Assembly (NCBI GenBank): GCA_019307945.1
Contig: JAFDIS010000011.1
Coordinates: 1 to 64,000, forward strand
DNA length: 64,000 nt
Origin: Deltaproteobacteria bacterium
GTDB lineage: Bacteria; Desulfobacterota; DSM-4660; Desulfatiglandales; Desulfatiglandaceae
Direction of reading: 5' to 3'
Position 1 is the stretch's first letter. The number at the start of each line of letters is the position of its first letter. The notes under the pieces are model-generated. The model did not search any database, was not told the origin of the DNA, and worked only from the letters and a program-made list of their open reading frames with translations. Position numbers and translations under genes: made by a program. This document shows, piece after piece, positions 1 to 8,967 of this stretch.

Positions 1-999
1 GGGATTTCCGAGATCCGAAAGTACGAATCCCATTCATTTGAAAGCACGTCCAAGATCCACATCTATTTCAATACGGAGCTTTCCGAGTACGGTGTGGACC
101 AGGCCATGCAGGAGTTGGCGCACGTCCGTTTGGTACCGGGGTTCCATGACATCTACCACTACAACGGCCGTCAGACCGTGCGCCTGACCGCCAACATCCG
201 GGACGAGGCGGCCGTGAAGAAGGGCCTGGGCGGCTTTCTGTCCAACATCCGCGGCGATCGCATGACCTCGGTGAAGGCCAATGCCATCGCCCGTCGGTTT
301 TTCGACCGGATCAAGACTGAATACCCGGGAACCACTCTTATTGCCGGAGGCCTTCAGGACGAGACGAACAAGTCCCTCCGGGAGCTGGGCAACGCGGCGA
401 TCCTGGCCCTTTTTCTCATCTTCTTCATCCTGGCCCTGCAATTCAACTCCTTCACGCAGCCGCTGATCATCATGATCACCATCCCCTTCGTGACTCTTGG
501 GGTAATGGTGGGCCTACTGGTGAGCAATAATCCCCTCACATTCGTGACCCTCATCGGGCTCCTTACCCTGAGCGGTATCGTGGTGAACGACTCCCTGGTG
601 CTCATCGACTTCATCAACCGCTACCGGAAAGAGCATCCGAAGCAGCTCTACCGCGCCATCGTGAGGGGCTGTCATGTGCGCATGCGACCCATCATCCTGA
701 CATCGCTTACCACCATATTCGGACTGGCGCCCATGGCCTTCGGCATCGGGGGAAAGTCCATATTCTGGGCACCGCTGGCCACGGCCATCATGTGGGGCCT
801 GGGGTTCGGGACCGCCCTGATACTGTCCATGGTGCCCGCCTATTACGCGATCCTGGAGGACATGCGGTATCTTATCCGCCACAGGCGGCGTCGGAAAGCG
901 GACACCCTGCGGGAGATCGAGGAGGCCTTCGGGATACAAGAGCTCAAACCCTATCTGAAGAAAACCTCCGGTGAAACGAATGAGGAGATTGAAGGATGA
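1..999 (+). CDS. RND efflux permease, C-terminal part (5' end outside window)
   Basis: The reading frame is open from base 1, so the gene starts upstream of the window and only the last 332 codons are visible. The visible part holds the end of a periplasmic porter domain and then the second membrane bundle: about five hydrophobic helices, including ALFLIFFILALQFNSF and the segment around LLTLSGIVVNDSLVLIDF, which is the conserved fourth-helix region of the HAE/HME RND superfamily (AcrB, CusA). The RPIILTSLTTIFGLAPMAFG stretch is also typical. The protein would be an inner-membrane proton-driven exporter that works with a membrane-fusion protein and an outer-membrane channel; neither partner is in view, so the substrate cannot be told. 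Its stop overlaps the next start as ATGA. Confidence 0.9.
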   Translation, partial: GISEIRKYESHSFESTSKIHIYFNTELSEYGVDQAMQELAHVRLVPGFHDIYHYNGRQTVRLTANIRDEAAVKKGLGGFLSNIRGDRMTSVKANAIARRFFDRIKTEYPGTTLIAGGLQDETNKSLRELGNAAILALFLIFFILALQFNSFTQPLIIMITIPFVTLGVMVGLLVSNNPLTFVTLIGLLTLSGIVVNDSLVLIDFINRYRKEHPKQLYRAIVRGCHVRMRPIILTSLTTIFGLAPMAFGIGGKSIFWAPLATAIMWGLGFGTALILSMVPAYYAILEDMRYLIRHRRRRKADTLREIEEAFGIQELKPYLKKTSGETNEEIEG

Positions 1000-1310
1000 G
1001 TCAGGTCGAAAATGAAGAAAAATGGGTGTGGGTTATCGTACAGGACCCGGGGGGCGAGGAACGCTTCCTGGGTCAGCGTTACGAAGAGAGCGGAGAGCAA
1101 TTCATTCCGGCGTTTTTTGAAAAGGATGAGGCCCGTGATGGCCTCCGTCTCCTGGCCAGGGAGCAAGGGCGGAAATATGAGGTCCAGGCCATTGTGCTGT
1201 CCCATCTGTTGAAGCGCGCGGCAAAGGAGGGCATGGCGGTCTTCCTCTTGGACGCACAGGGTAGGATCCTGGAGAAACGGGGGACCCGGCCCCCCGGGGG
1301 TGGGGACTGA
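996..1310 (+). CDS. Small conserved hypothetical protein coupled to RND permease
   Basis: A 104-residue soluble protein whose ATG overlaps the RND permease stop (ATGA), so it is probably translationally coupled and part of the same operon. It begins MSQVENEEKWVWVIVQ and has alternating beta-like and helical stretches, with an acidic N-terminal half and the segment RYEESGEQFIPAFFEKDEA in the middle. No signal peptide, membrane helix or metal motif is visible. I do not recognise the family; the coupling suggests an accessory role to the exporter, but that is inference only. No clear terminator follows before the convergent frdB. Confidence 0.7.
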   Translation: MSQVENEEKWVWVIVQDPGGEERFLGQRYEESGEQFIPAFFEKDEARDGLRLLAREQGRKYEVQAIVLSHLLKRAAKEGMAVFLLDAQGRILEKRGTRPPGGGD

Positions 1311-1421
1311 GCCTGAGCGAAGCTATGGGGAAGAAACGCCGGGAATGAGGCGCTTATGAAAGCATGCCGCAATGAGGCAGGGTGAGGGTAACGCAGTAGA
1401 TGGGCGTTTTCCCGGAGCCTC

Positions 1422-2162
1422 CTAACCCATCCGGAAGAGGTGCTTGACGGCCTGCCAGCCCATCTTGCGCCGGAGGATGCCCAGCTGGTCCTGCAGCGGC
1501 AGATTCTTGGGGCAGACGTCCTCGCAGGCCAGCAGACCCATGCAGCCGAATATGCCCTCGTCCGTGCCCACCACCTCGAAGTATTCCTTGGAGGATCGTT
1601 CGTCGCGGGGATCCATCATGAAGCGGGCGATCCGGTTGAGGGCCGACGCCCCAAGAAAGTCTTCCCGCATGTTGGCCGTGCCGCAGGACGCCACGCAGCA
1701 CCCGCACTCCACGCAACGCTCCAGCTCATAGATTTCCTCGGCCAGTGCGTTGTCCATGCGCTGTTCCTCGGCCCGGGGGTCGAAGCTCCTGTGCGTGTGG
1801 ATCCACGATTCCACTTTTTCGTTCATGGCCCGGTACCATGTGCCCGTATCCACGGAAAGATCCCCGATCAATTTGAAGACAGGAAGCGGCAGGAGGGTGA
1901 TCTCGGAAGGTAGCTCGCGGGTAAGGGTCTTGCAGGCAAGCCCGGGCCTGCCGTTGATCATCATGGCGCACGATCCGCAGATGCCGGCCCTGCAGCAAAA
2001 GTCGAATTGAAGCGAGGGATCCTGCTCTTCACGGATCCGGGTGAGCGCGATGAACAGGGTCATACGTTCGGTTTCTTCCAGATGAAAGGTCTCCATATGC
2101 GGTACGGAGTCCTTGTCCTCCGGGTTGAATCGGAATATCTCGAAAGTCAGATGTCTGCCCAT
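1422..2162 (-). CDS. frdB: Fumarate reductase/succinate dehydrogenase iron-sulfur subunit
   Basis: A 246-residue iron-sulfur subunit that carries electrons between the flavoprotein and the cytochrome b. The N-terminal ferredoxin-like domain has the [2Fe-2S] ligands in CCRAGICGSC (residues 56-65) plus Cys77. The C-terminal domain has CVECGCCVASC (about 150-160) and CEDVCPKNLP (about 215) for the [4Fe-4S] and [3Fe-4S] clusters. Length is normal for FrdB/SdhB. It is the last gene of frdC-frdA-frdB, 47 bp after frdA. In Desulfobacterota such complexes can run as menaquinol:fumarate reductase or as succinate dehydrogenase; sequence alone does not decide. Confidence 0.95.
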   Translation of the reverse strand: MGRHLTFEIFRFNPEDKDSVPHMETFHLEETERMTLFIALTRIREEQDPSLQFDFCCRAGICGSCAMMINGRPGLACKTLTRELPSEITLLPLPVFKLIGDLSVDTGTWYRAMNEKVESWIHTHRSFDPRAEEQRMDNALAEEIYELERCVECGCCVASCGTANMREDFLGASALNRIARFMMDPRDERSSKEYFEVVGTDEGIFGCMGLLACEDVCPKNLPLQDQLGILRRKMGWQAVKHLFRMG

Positions 2163-2209
2163 CCTGATCTATCCCTCCAAAGAACTGGTCGGCCCCGAAT
2201 ATGCGCGTG

Positions 2210-4051
2210 CTACCCTCTGTCGATGATCTCCCCGTCGCACGTAATGATTTTGGATGCGCCGTAGCCGCGGTCTCCCGGCGGGAGCGGCATGGACGGGGAG
2301 GCGGGCTCGTATTCCAGCGCGGGAAGGTTCGCCCCCTCCTTCCAGGTAGCCAGCGTGCGGTTGAGCCAATCCCGGTCGTTTCTGGCCTGAAAATCCTCCC
2401 TCGCGTGGCATCCCCGGCTCTCCGTACGCTGAAGAGCCCCGTAGGCCGTGCAGAGAGCCAGCTTCACCATGCCCTCGATCTTGAGGGCCAGAGTGAGTTC
2501 CGGGTTGGCGCCCAGGCCGGAGGAGCGCAGCCCCACACGGCGGGCCCGCTGCAGAATTTCCTGAAGGTTGTCCACGGCCTGCTGCAGGTCCTTACCGTTG
2601 CGGAAAATGCCCACCCGCTCCATCAGTTCGTCCTGCATGGCCGAGCGTACTTTGAATGTATCCTCCTTGCCGTCTTTGCAGCCGATGAGCCGATCGATCC
2701 GCTCCTGGTCGCGACGCACGCGGTCGCGAACGACGCCGGTGTCAAAGCGGGCTTCATGGCCCTTGAGGTACTCCACCACCTTCTCGCCCACGATCTTGCC
2801 CGCCACCACGGTCTCGGCCAGTGAGTTTCCTCCCAGGCGGTTGAATCCGTGAAGGTCCCAGCAGGCGGCTTCTCCTGCGGCGAATAATCCTTTCAGGCCG
2901 TAAGCGGCGCCGTCCTTGTTGGTCCGGATACCCGCCATGGTATAGTGCTGCGCGGGACGCACGGGAATCAACTGTGTGACGGGGTCGATGCCCAGGAAGT
3001 TGTTGCAGATCTCTTCCACCTCGCGAAGTTTGGTCTTGATGTGGGCGGCCCCCAGGTGTCGGATGTCCAGCCACAGGTGATCCCCGTAATGGCTCGGCAC
3101 GCCCAGGCCCCGGCGAATGTGGTGGGTCATCCAGCGCGAAACCACGTCGCGGGAGGCCAATTCGGCCTTGGCGGGTTCATACTCGGGCATGAACCGCTCT
3201 TCGTTCACATCCAGCAGGGTGCCGCCGTCGCCCCGGCAGCCCTCGGTCACCAGGATATTGGTGGGAACGATTCCCGTGGGGTGGAATTGGATCGCCTCCG
3301 GGTTGCCCAGAGGAACGATCCCCGTGTCCAGGGCAATGATGGCCCCCCCACCGTCGTTGATCACGGCGTTGGTGGTCTCCCGGTAGATCCTGCCGTAGCC
3401 GCCGGTGGCGATCAGGGTCGCACGGGCCAGATACACCCTGAGTTTGCCGGTCTTGAGACAGCGCGCCACCGCGCCCATGCAGTTTTCCCCGTCGTGGATC
3501 AGGGAAATCGCCTCCATGCGGTCGTGCACCGTCACACCCAGTTCCACCACCTTGTTGTCCATGGTATAAAGCAACGTGTGGCCGGTGCCGTCCGAGGTAT
3601 AGCAGGTCCTCCACTTGGCCGTGCCCCCGAAATCCCGAGCAGTTATCAGTCCCTCTTTTTCAGGAGCTTCCACCTTTTCGTACTGCTTCCCGCCCTTGAA
3701 ATAGGTGCTCTTTCCGGCCACCACCCGGTTCCAGGGAATGCCCCAAAAGGCCATTTCACGAACGGCTTCGGGGGCCCGTTCCACAAAGAGGCGTGCAACT
3801 TCCTGGTCGCAGCCCCAATCGGAGCCCTTGACCGTGTCTTCGAAATGCACATCGGGGCAGTCTCCTTCCCCCATACAGGAGTTGCCCAGGGAGGCCTGCA
3901 TGCCCCCTTGGGCGGCAGAAGAATGAGAGCGCCTCGGCGGTACAATACTCAAACAGATGGTGGAAAAACCGGCGGCGGCCGCCTCCACCGCCACCCGCTC
4001 TCCTGCAAGCCCCGCACCGATACACAAAAGATCCGAAACCACAGTATCCAA
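2210..4051 (-). CDS. frdA: Fumarate reductase/succinate dehydrogenase flavoprotein subunit
   Basis: A 613-residue catalytic subunit that interconverts fumarate and succinate with covalently bound FAD. The N-terminal dinucleotide-binding motif is GAGLAGERVAVEAA, the FAD-linking histidine lies in SHSSAAQGGMQASLGN (about residues 42-57), and the active-site region RPAQHYTMAGI sits near residue 365. The start codon is TTG at 4051-4049, preceded by a GAGGAG Shine-Dalgarno sequence; no in-frame ATG in this position would keep the Rossmann motif intact. It follows frdC by 13 bp. Length is within the usual 580-660 residues of the Wolinella-type FrdA. Membrane-associated on the cytoplasmic face. Confidence 0.95.
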   Translation of the reverse strand: MDTVVSDLLCIGAGLAGERVAVEAAAAGFSTICLSIVPPRRSHSSAAQGGMQASLGNSCMGEGDCPDVHFEDTVKGSDWGCDQEVARLFVERAPEAVREMAFWGIPWNRVVAGKSTYFKGGKQYEKVEAPEKEGLITARDFGGTAKWRTCYTSDGTGHTLLYTMDNKVVELGVTVHDRMEAISLIHDGENCMGAVARCLKTGKLRVYLARATLIATGGYGRIYRETTNAVINDGGGAIIALDTGIVPLGNPEAIQFHPTGIVPTNILVTEGCRGDGGTLLDVNEERFMPEYEPAKAELASRDVVSRWMTHHIRRGLGVPSHYGDHLWLDIRHLGAAHIKTKLREVEEICNNFLGIDPVTQLIPVRPAQHYTMAGIRTNKDGAAYGLKGLFAAGEAACWDLHGFNRLGGNSLAETVVAGKIVGEKVVEYLKGHEARFDTGVVRDRVRRDQERIDRLIGCKDGKEDTFKVRSAMQDELMERVGIFRNGKDLQQAVDNLQEILQRARRVGLRSSGLGANPELTLALKIEGMVKLALCTAYGALQRTESRGCHAREDFQARNDRDWLNRTLATWKEGANLPALEYEPASPSMPLPPGDRGYGASKIITCDGEIIDRG

Positions 4052-4064
4052 AACCGCTTCTCCT

Positions 4065-4718
4065 CTAAATGGGCAGTGTCCAGAACCGCACGATGGTGAT
4101 GAGGCCGATCAGGATGAACATCGCGGTAAGCCCGTTTTCGAAACGTTTTAGACCCTTGCGCTGAGAGCGTCCGGCGAGCCCCCACTTCACCGCGATGCGA
4201 TAAAAGCCCACTCCCACGTGGAGTTCCACCATCGGCAAGAGGATCAGGTAAAATACTCCCCAGAATCCTCCCTGGATCCTGGCGGCGCTTTTGGCCGCCG
4301 TGATGGGAAGATCCGTCAGCACGGTCCACATGTGAATGGACCCCATGATCAGTATCACCATGGCCGTGAAGGCCTGCACGAGCCACAGCCAGGTATCCGT
4401 GTGTTTGATAAGCCGTGCATGCTTCCAGATCGCCCGTTGCTGTTCGGTCCTGAAAGGTACCTTGCGCGCGGCCAGTACGAAATGGAGGAGAAAGGCCGCC
4501 CCGATAAGCGGGCCGCCCACCTGTGCCATGTATGTGTCCTCGAAAAACCGGGCGATTGTGTTCATCGCACCGGCGCCCAGGTTCACGCTGGCCACCAGGA
4601 CCATGTGGCTCCACATGAAGAGAATCAACCCCGCACCCGTCAACATCTGGAGCCAGTCCAAATAGGCCGACGTCCGTGTGGGGAAAGACCTCTCACGGGT
4701 CATTGCCGCCGTCTGCAT
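4065..4718 (-). CDS. frdC: Fumarate reductase cytochrome b subunit
   Basis: A 217-residue integral membrane protein with five hydrophobic helices, the single-subunit diheme type known from Wolinella FrdC. Candidate heme ligands are His residues in FMWSHMVLV, LLHFVLAARK, the KHARLIKHTDTW region, GSIHMWTVL and MVELHVGVGFY. It anchors FrdAB and exchanges electrons with menaquinone. The chosen ATG at 4718 has GGGAGG about 10 bases upstream and begins MQTAAMTRERSF; an in-frame extension to 4850 has no hydrophobic or conserved content. First gene of the operon, with a candidate promoter at 4822-4850. Confidence 0.92.
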   Translation of the reverse strand: MQTAAMTRERSFPTRTSAYLDWLQMLTGAGLILFMWSHMVLVASVNLGAGAMNTIARFFEDTYMAQVGGPLIGAAFLLHFVLAARKVPFRTEQQRAIWKHARLIKHTDTWLWLVQAFTAMVILIMGSIHMWTVLTDLPITAAKSAARIQGGFWGVFYLILLPMVELHVGVGFYRIAVKWGLAGRSQRKGLKRFENGLTAMFILIGLITIVRFWTLPI

Positions 4719-4821
4719 TTCTTCTTGCCTCCCGTCGCTGCGTCCGAAAGGTGGCCGTCCCGGCCGGGGAGAGGCCGCCAGGAATTCAGGACTCCCGTAA
4801 ATAAACCCTTTCAGGCTGCCA

Positions 4822-4850
4822 TAAATAACCCCGGCCATTGGACCTGTCAA
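4822..4850 (-). promoter_or_regulatory. Candidate promoter of frdCAB
   Basis: On the minus strand TTGACA (4850-4845) is followed after 17 bases by TATTTA (4827-4822), about 100 bases before the frdC start. The -35 hexamer is perfect and the -10 matches three of six. It is a sequence-only prediction. Confidence 0.5.
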
Positions 4851-5040
4851 GACTAAATACCCCCAGTGTACGGGGCCTGCAGAATCCGCAGGGTGCGTCC
4901 GGGACCGCGTCGTGACTGCCGGTAGCAGTCTGGGAGAACATCTCCGAATGATCCTTCACCCAGTTGAGAGGCGGTCCGGAACTCATTAAAATTAAAGTAA
5001 TATTCTGAAATGAGCATGGCGTTGAAATGATATTTTTTTC

Positions 5041-5069
5041 TTGACACCCACCCTCATTTTGTCTATAGA
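5041..5069 (+). promoter_or_regulatory. Promoter of the dsrMKJOP operon
   Basis: TTGACA at 5041-5046, a 17-base spacer and TATAGA at 5064-5069 give a near-consensus sigma70 promoter. It lies about 145 bases upstream of the RsbRD-domain gene and is the strongest promoter-like sequence before the operon. Confidence 0.65.
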
Positions 5070-5212
5070 CCAGCATCAACCGGCGGTTCCGGGCGGACGG
5101 CCGGGTCTGGGTTTGGCCCGCCAAGGGCGGGACCGAAACGCCCCGGGGATGAGGGGACCGGGGGAGGGGGCGTGGGCGCTTCAAGATGCGGGTGAGGGGC
5201 CGAAAGGATTAG

Positions 5213-5746
5213 GTGCCGATGGATCTTCAACGTCAGTTGGAGGAGAAAAAGTCCTCCATTCTCAAGAAATGGCTGGAATTCATTATAGGATCTTATCCCC
5301 GTGAGTCCAGGCGTTTCCTGACGAAAGAAAAAGACCGATTTTCCAATCCTGTGGGTCAGGTAATCGCCGAGCGAACCGAGGCCCTCTATGACGGACTGAT
5401 CAGCGGGGGCGACGAGCAGGTAATCGTCCCCTGCCTCGAAGACATCCTCCGAATCCGCGCCGTTCAAGACTTGAAGCCCTCCCAGGCGGTGGGTTTCGTA
5501 CTCCAACTCAAACAGGTCGTTCGCCAGGTCCTTCAGAAAGGGGTCGATGGCGCGGTGCCTTCTGCGGCGCTCCGGGAGTTCGAAAACCGGGTCGATGAGA
5601 CGGCGCTGCTGGCCTTTGACGTCTATACCAGGCACAAACAGAAAATCTACAATATTCGTGTCGACGAAGTGAAGCGACAGGTGACCAGATTGCTGAAGAG
5701 GGCCAATCTGGTGTACGAGATTCCGGAGATGGGACCGGATCTCTAA
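5213..5746 (+). CDS. RsbRD N-terminal-domain protein leading the dsr operon
   Basis: A soluble, mostly helical protein of 175-177 residues. The start is either GTG at 5213 or ATG at 5219; both lie close behind an AAGGA sequence, so I cannot choose firmly. The pattern LEEKKSSILKKWLEFIIGSY at the N-terminus, followed by helices ending near residue 150, fits the globin-like RsbRD sensor N-terminal fold. Such proteins are known as the first gene of dsrMKJOP in several sulfate reducers. There is no STAS domain, so it is the sensor part alone. It lies 43 bp before dsrM in the same direction and is probably co-transcribed; a regulatory or redox-sensing role is inferred. Confidence 0.75.
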   Translation: MPMDLQRQLEEKKSSILKKWLEFIIGSYPRESRRFLTKEKDRFSNPVGQVIAERTEALYDGLISGGDEQVIVPCLEDILRIRAVQDLKPSQAVGFVLQLKQVVRQVLQKGVDGAVPSAALREFENRVDETALLAFDVYTRHKQKIYNIRVDEVKRQVTRLLKRANLVYEIPEMGPDL

Positions 5747-5789
5747 GTGTGCAAATCGTTCAGCGTTATTCGAAGCGAGGTAGTAGTTT

Positions 5790-6854
5790 ATGAATTTCAT
5801 CGTAAGCATCCTCATTTCTTTGATCGCGGTCAGTATCCTGGTCCTGATCCCCTGGATCGGGGTGGGGGCCTTGGATTTGCGTATCATCTTCGGGGTCGTC
5901 GTGCCTTATGCCGCCCTGTTGACCTTCATCGCGGGCATCGTGGTGCGCGTACTGGACTGGGCACGCTCCCCGGTCCCCTTCCGCATCCCCACTACCGCGG
6001 GGCAGCAGTGGTCTTTCCCCTGGGTCAAGCACAGCCGCATCGACAACCCCAAGGGGACGGTGGGCGTGGTGGTCCGGATGATCTTCGAGGTGCTCCTTTT
6101 CCGGTCGCTGTTTCGCAACACGCGTCTTGAATACCGCAGGACCGAAGGAGGGCCCAAACTGGACTACGAATGGGAAAAGTGGCTCTGGCTGGCGGCCCTT
6201 GTCTTCCATTACTCCTTCCTGGTGATTTTCCTGCGCCACTTCCGCTTTTTCATGGAGCCGATTCCGGGTTTCGTCCACCTGCTGGAAAGCCTCGACGGAT
6301 TCATGCAGACGGGGGTGTTGCCCCTAACGGGGCTGGGAGTTCCCGGTGTGTACCTCACGGACATGCTGCTCATGCTGGCCGTCACATACCTCTTCGTCCG
6401 TAGAATATACGTCCCCCAGACCCGATACATCTCTTTGCCCCAGGACTATTTTCCCCTGTTCCTGATCCTGGCCCTGGGCACCAGCGGCATCCTGATGCGC
6501 TATTTCATCCGGGTGGACATAACTGCGGTCAAGGAACTGGTCCTGGGCCTTATCAAGTTCGGTCCAAGCACGGAATCGCTTCAGGGAATCGGTGTCATCT
6601 TTTATATACACCTCTTCCTGATCAGCGTGCTCATCGCATATTTTCCTTTCAGCAAGCTCATGCACTTCATGGGGGTCTTCCTCAGCCCCACGAGAAACCT
6701 TTCCAACAACAGCCGTTTCGTCCGCCATATCAATCCCTGGAACTATCCCGTCAAATACCACACCTACGAGGAGTACGAGGACGAATTCAGGGAACTGATG
6801 GTGGAAGCGGGACTCCCGGTGGAAAAGCAGCCTCAACCCTCTGCCGAGGAATAA
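5790..6854 (+). CDS. dsrM: DsrM, menaquinol-oxidising cytochrome b of the Dsr complex
   Basis: A 354-residue membrane protein of the NarI-like diheme cytochrome b family. It starts MNFIVSILISLIAVSIL, has about six hydrophobic helices, and carries several membrane histidines (for example in LAALVFHYSFLVIFLRHFRF and near FYIHLFLISVLIA) that could ligate two b hemes. With DsrK it forms the core module that moves electrons from menaquinol towards the cytoplasmic DsrC/DsrAB sulfite reduction system. It sits 15 bp before dsrK in the canonical order M-K-J-O-P. A GAGG sequence precedes the ATG. Confidence 0.95.
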   Translation: MNFIVSILISLIAVSILVLIPWIGVGALDLRIIFGVVVPYAALLTFIAGIVVRVLDWARSPVPFRIPTTAGQQWSFPWVKHSRIDNPKGTVGVVVRMIFEVLLFRSLFRNTRLEYRRTEGGPKLDYEWEKWLWLAALVFHYSFLVIFLRHFRFFMEPIPGFVHLLESLDGFMQTGVLPLTGLGVPGVYLTDMLLMLAVTYLFVRRIYVPQTRYISLPQDYFPLFLILALGTSGILMRYFIRVDITAVKELVLGLIKFGPSTESLQGIGVIFYIHLFLISVLIAYFPFSKLMHFMGVFLSPTRNLSNNSRFVRHINPWNYPVKYHTYEEYEDEFRELMVEAGLPVEKQPQPSAEE

Positions 6855-6869
6855 TAAAAAGGAGTCGTC

Positions 6870-8498
6870 ATGGCAAAAAATCCGAAACCAGAAGAACTCG
6901 TTCAGATTGAACATAAACCTCCTCTGATGAAGGGCTGGATGGAGACGCCCGTCGAGTTGAAGGAGGGGATTTACTGCTACGGCGCCAAGGCCAAGAATCT
7001 GGCGGCGGTGGAGATGCCCAACGCCAGGGACTGGAATCCGGCCGAGGAAGACTGGAAACTGCCCGAGGACTGGAAGGAGATCATCGAGGAAGGTTTCAAG
7101 GACCGCCTGGACAAGTTCCGTTCCCTCAAGCTGTTCATGGACATCTGCGTACGGTGCGGGGCCTGCGCGGACAAATGCCATTTCTTCATCGGCTCCGGGG
7201 ATCCCAAGAACATGCCGGTACTGCGGGCGGAGCTGCTTCGGTCCGTGTATAGGAAAAAATTTACCACCGGCGGAAAGCTCCTGGGCAAATTCGCGGGCGC
7301 CAGGGACATGACCTACGATGTCCTGAAGGAGTGGTGGTATTACCTGTACCAGTGCACGGAATGCAGGCGCTGCTCCCTTTTTTGCCCTTACGGAATCGAC
7401 ACGGCGGAGATCACCATCCTGGGCCGGGAGATGACCAATCTGTTGGGACTCAACACGGACTGGATCGCAGCGCCCGTGGCCAACTGCAACCGTACGGGCA
7501 ACCACCTCGGGATCCAGCCCCACGCCTACAAGGACATGATCGACTTCTTCGTGGACGAAATCGAGGAAGTCACGGGCATTCGGGTGGAGCCCAGCTTCAA
7601 CCGCAAAGGCGCCGAAATCCTCTTTATCACTCCTTCGGGCGATGTCTTCGCGGACCCCGGCACCTACACCTGCATGGGGTATCTAATGCTCTTCCACTAC
7701 CTCCAGGAACAGGGCCTGGACATCACGTGGAGCACCTATGCGTCGGAAGGGGGCAATTTCGGATACTTCACCTCGCATGAGATGGCCAAGCGCCTCAATG
7801 CCAAGATGTACGCAGAGGCCAAACGCCTGGGCGTCAAGTGGATCATGGGCGGTGAGTGCGGTCACATGTGGCGGGTCTTGAACCAGTACATGGACACCTT
7901 CAACGGGCCGCCCGATTTCCTGGAAGAGCCCGTGAGCCCCATCACGGGGACCAAGTTCGAGAATGCCAAGACCACCAAGATGGTCCACCTGGTGGAATTC
8001 ACGGCTGATCTGATCAGGCACAACAAGCTGAAACTGGACCCCAGCAGGAATGACCACCTCACCGTGACCTGGCATGATTCATGTAACCCGGCCCGCGGAT
8101 GGGGTTTCCTCGACGAACCACGCTACGTCCTGAAAAACGTGTGCAATAATTTTTATGAGATGCCGCCCAACACGATCCGTGAGCAGACCTTCTGCTGCGG
8201 GAGCGGGGCCGGGCTCAATGCAGGCGAAAACATGGAACTGAGAATGCGAGGAGGCCTGCCCAGGGCCAACGCGGTCAAGCATGTTCATGAAAAATACGGG
8301 GTGAACATGCTGGGTTGCATCTGCGCCATCGACCGGGCGGTGTTTCCGACATTGATGGATTACTGGGTCCCGGGAGTCGGAGTCACGGGGCTTCACGAGA
8401 TGGTGGCCAATGCTTTGGTTTTCGAGGGTGAAAAGGAGAGGACGACGGATCTTCGCGGTGAACCCCTCGCCGGAATGGAGGAAGAAGAGGATGTATGA
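6870..8498 (+). CDS. dsrK: DsrK, HdrD-like catalytic iron-sulfur subunit
   Basis: A 542-residue cytoplasmic-facing subunit related to HdrD. Two [4Fe-4S] motifs are visible, CVRCGACADKCHF (about residues 92-104) and CTECRRCSLFCPYGID (about 162-177). The C-terminal half has a CCG-type domain with HDSCNPARGWG and QTFCCGSGAG for the noncubane [4Fe-4S] site that is thought to reduce the DsrC trisulfide. Length is normal. Strong AAAAGGAG site before the ATG. Its stop overlaps dsrJ by eight bases, indicating translational coupling. Confidence 0.96.
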   Translation: MAKNPKPEELVQIEHKPPLMKGWMETPVELKEGIYCYGAKAKNLAAVEMPNARDWNPAEEDWKLPEDWKEIIEEGFKDRLDKFRSLKLFMDICVRCGACADKCHFFIGSGDPKNMPVLRAELLRSVYRKKFTTGGKLLGKFAGARDMTYDVLKEWWYYLYQCTECRRCSLFCPYGIDTAEITILGREMTNLLGLNTDWIAAPVANCNRTGNHLGIQPHAYKDMIDFFVDEIEEVTGIRVEPSFNRKGAEILFITPSGDVFADPGTYTCMGYLMLFHYLQEQGLDITWSTYASEGGNFGYFTSHEMAKRLNAKMYAEAKRLGVKWIMGGECGHMWRVLNQYMDTFNGPPDFLEEPVSPITGTKFENAKTTKMVHLVEFTADLIRHNKLKLDPSRNDHLTVTWHDSCNPARGWGFLDEPRYVLKNVCNNFYEMPPNTIREQTFCCGSGAGLNAGENMELRMRGGLPRANAVKHVHEKYGVNMLGCICAIDRAVFPTLMDYWVPGVGVTGLHEMVANALVFEGEKERTTDLRGEPLAGMEEEEDV

Positions 8499-8967
8499 TG
8501 GTGGTAAGATAATCGTCGGACTGATTGCCTGCCTGGCATTCTTTCTATCCCCTTTTATTTACGACGCGGGGACGGCCGCGAAGGCCCCGAAGCCCGTGCT
8601 CACGGAGAAGGCGAAAGAGGCCGGGGAATGTGTAAACTCCACGCCGTACATGAAGGCCTGGCATATGCACCTGCTGGACACCTGGCGTCACACGGTGGTA
8701 CGGAATGACGAAAGGTATTACAGCCCGAGAAGGGAGGCCCGGATGGCCCGGCTGGACAAAAACCTATTCGACCAGTGGCGCCATTTTGTCAGCGACGGGG
8801 CGAGACGATATGTCCCCAAAGAGGACAAGGTGTATTACAAGAGCCTGCAGGAGACTTGCCTGGACTGCCATTCAAACAAGTCGAAATTCTGTGACGAGTG
8901 CCACAACTATATGGGCGTGACGCCGTACTGTTGGGACTGCCACATCCAGCCGGAGGAGAAGAAGTGA
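8491..8967 (+). CDS. dsrJ: DsrJ, periplasmic triheme cytochrome c
   Basis: A 158-residue protein with an N-terminal hydrophobic anchor (IIVGLIACLAFFLSPF) and three CxxCH heme-binding motifs, CLDCH, CDECH and CWDCH, clustered in the last 50 residues. The GECVNS and WHMH region ahead of them contains the Cys and Met residues expected for the unusual His/Cys and His/Met heme ligation of this family. I place the start at 8491 because it gives a signal anchor directly; a longer frame to 8410 lies wholly inside dsrK. The stop overlaps the dsrO start (TGATG). Confidence 0.93.
   Translation: MYDGGKIIVGLIACLAFFLSPFIYDAGTAAKAPKPVLTEKAKEAGECVNSTPYMKAWHMHLLDTWRHTVVRNDERYYSPRREARMARLDKNLFDQWRHFVSDGARRYVPKEDKVYYKSLQETCLDCHSNKSKFCDECHNYMGVTPYCWDCHIQPEEKK

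Larger units (their letters stand above)
4719..5212. other. Divergent control region between frd and dsr operons
   Basis: These 494 bases separate the leftward frdCAB operon from the rightward dsr operon and hold no credible gene. They contain the frd promoter (4822-4850) and the dsr promoter (5041-5069) about 190 bases apart and pointing away from each other, with an A+T-rich stretch at 4985-5040 next to the dsr -35. No clear operator palindrome was seen. Confidence 0.6.

Noticed and set aside
2945-4099. Long plus-strand open frame opposite frdA
   Set aside because: It is the antisense of a clearly conserved flavoprotein; high G+C content keeps such frames open. No ribosome site or family match.
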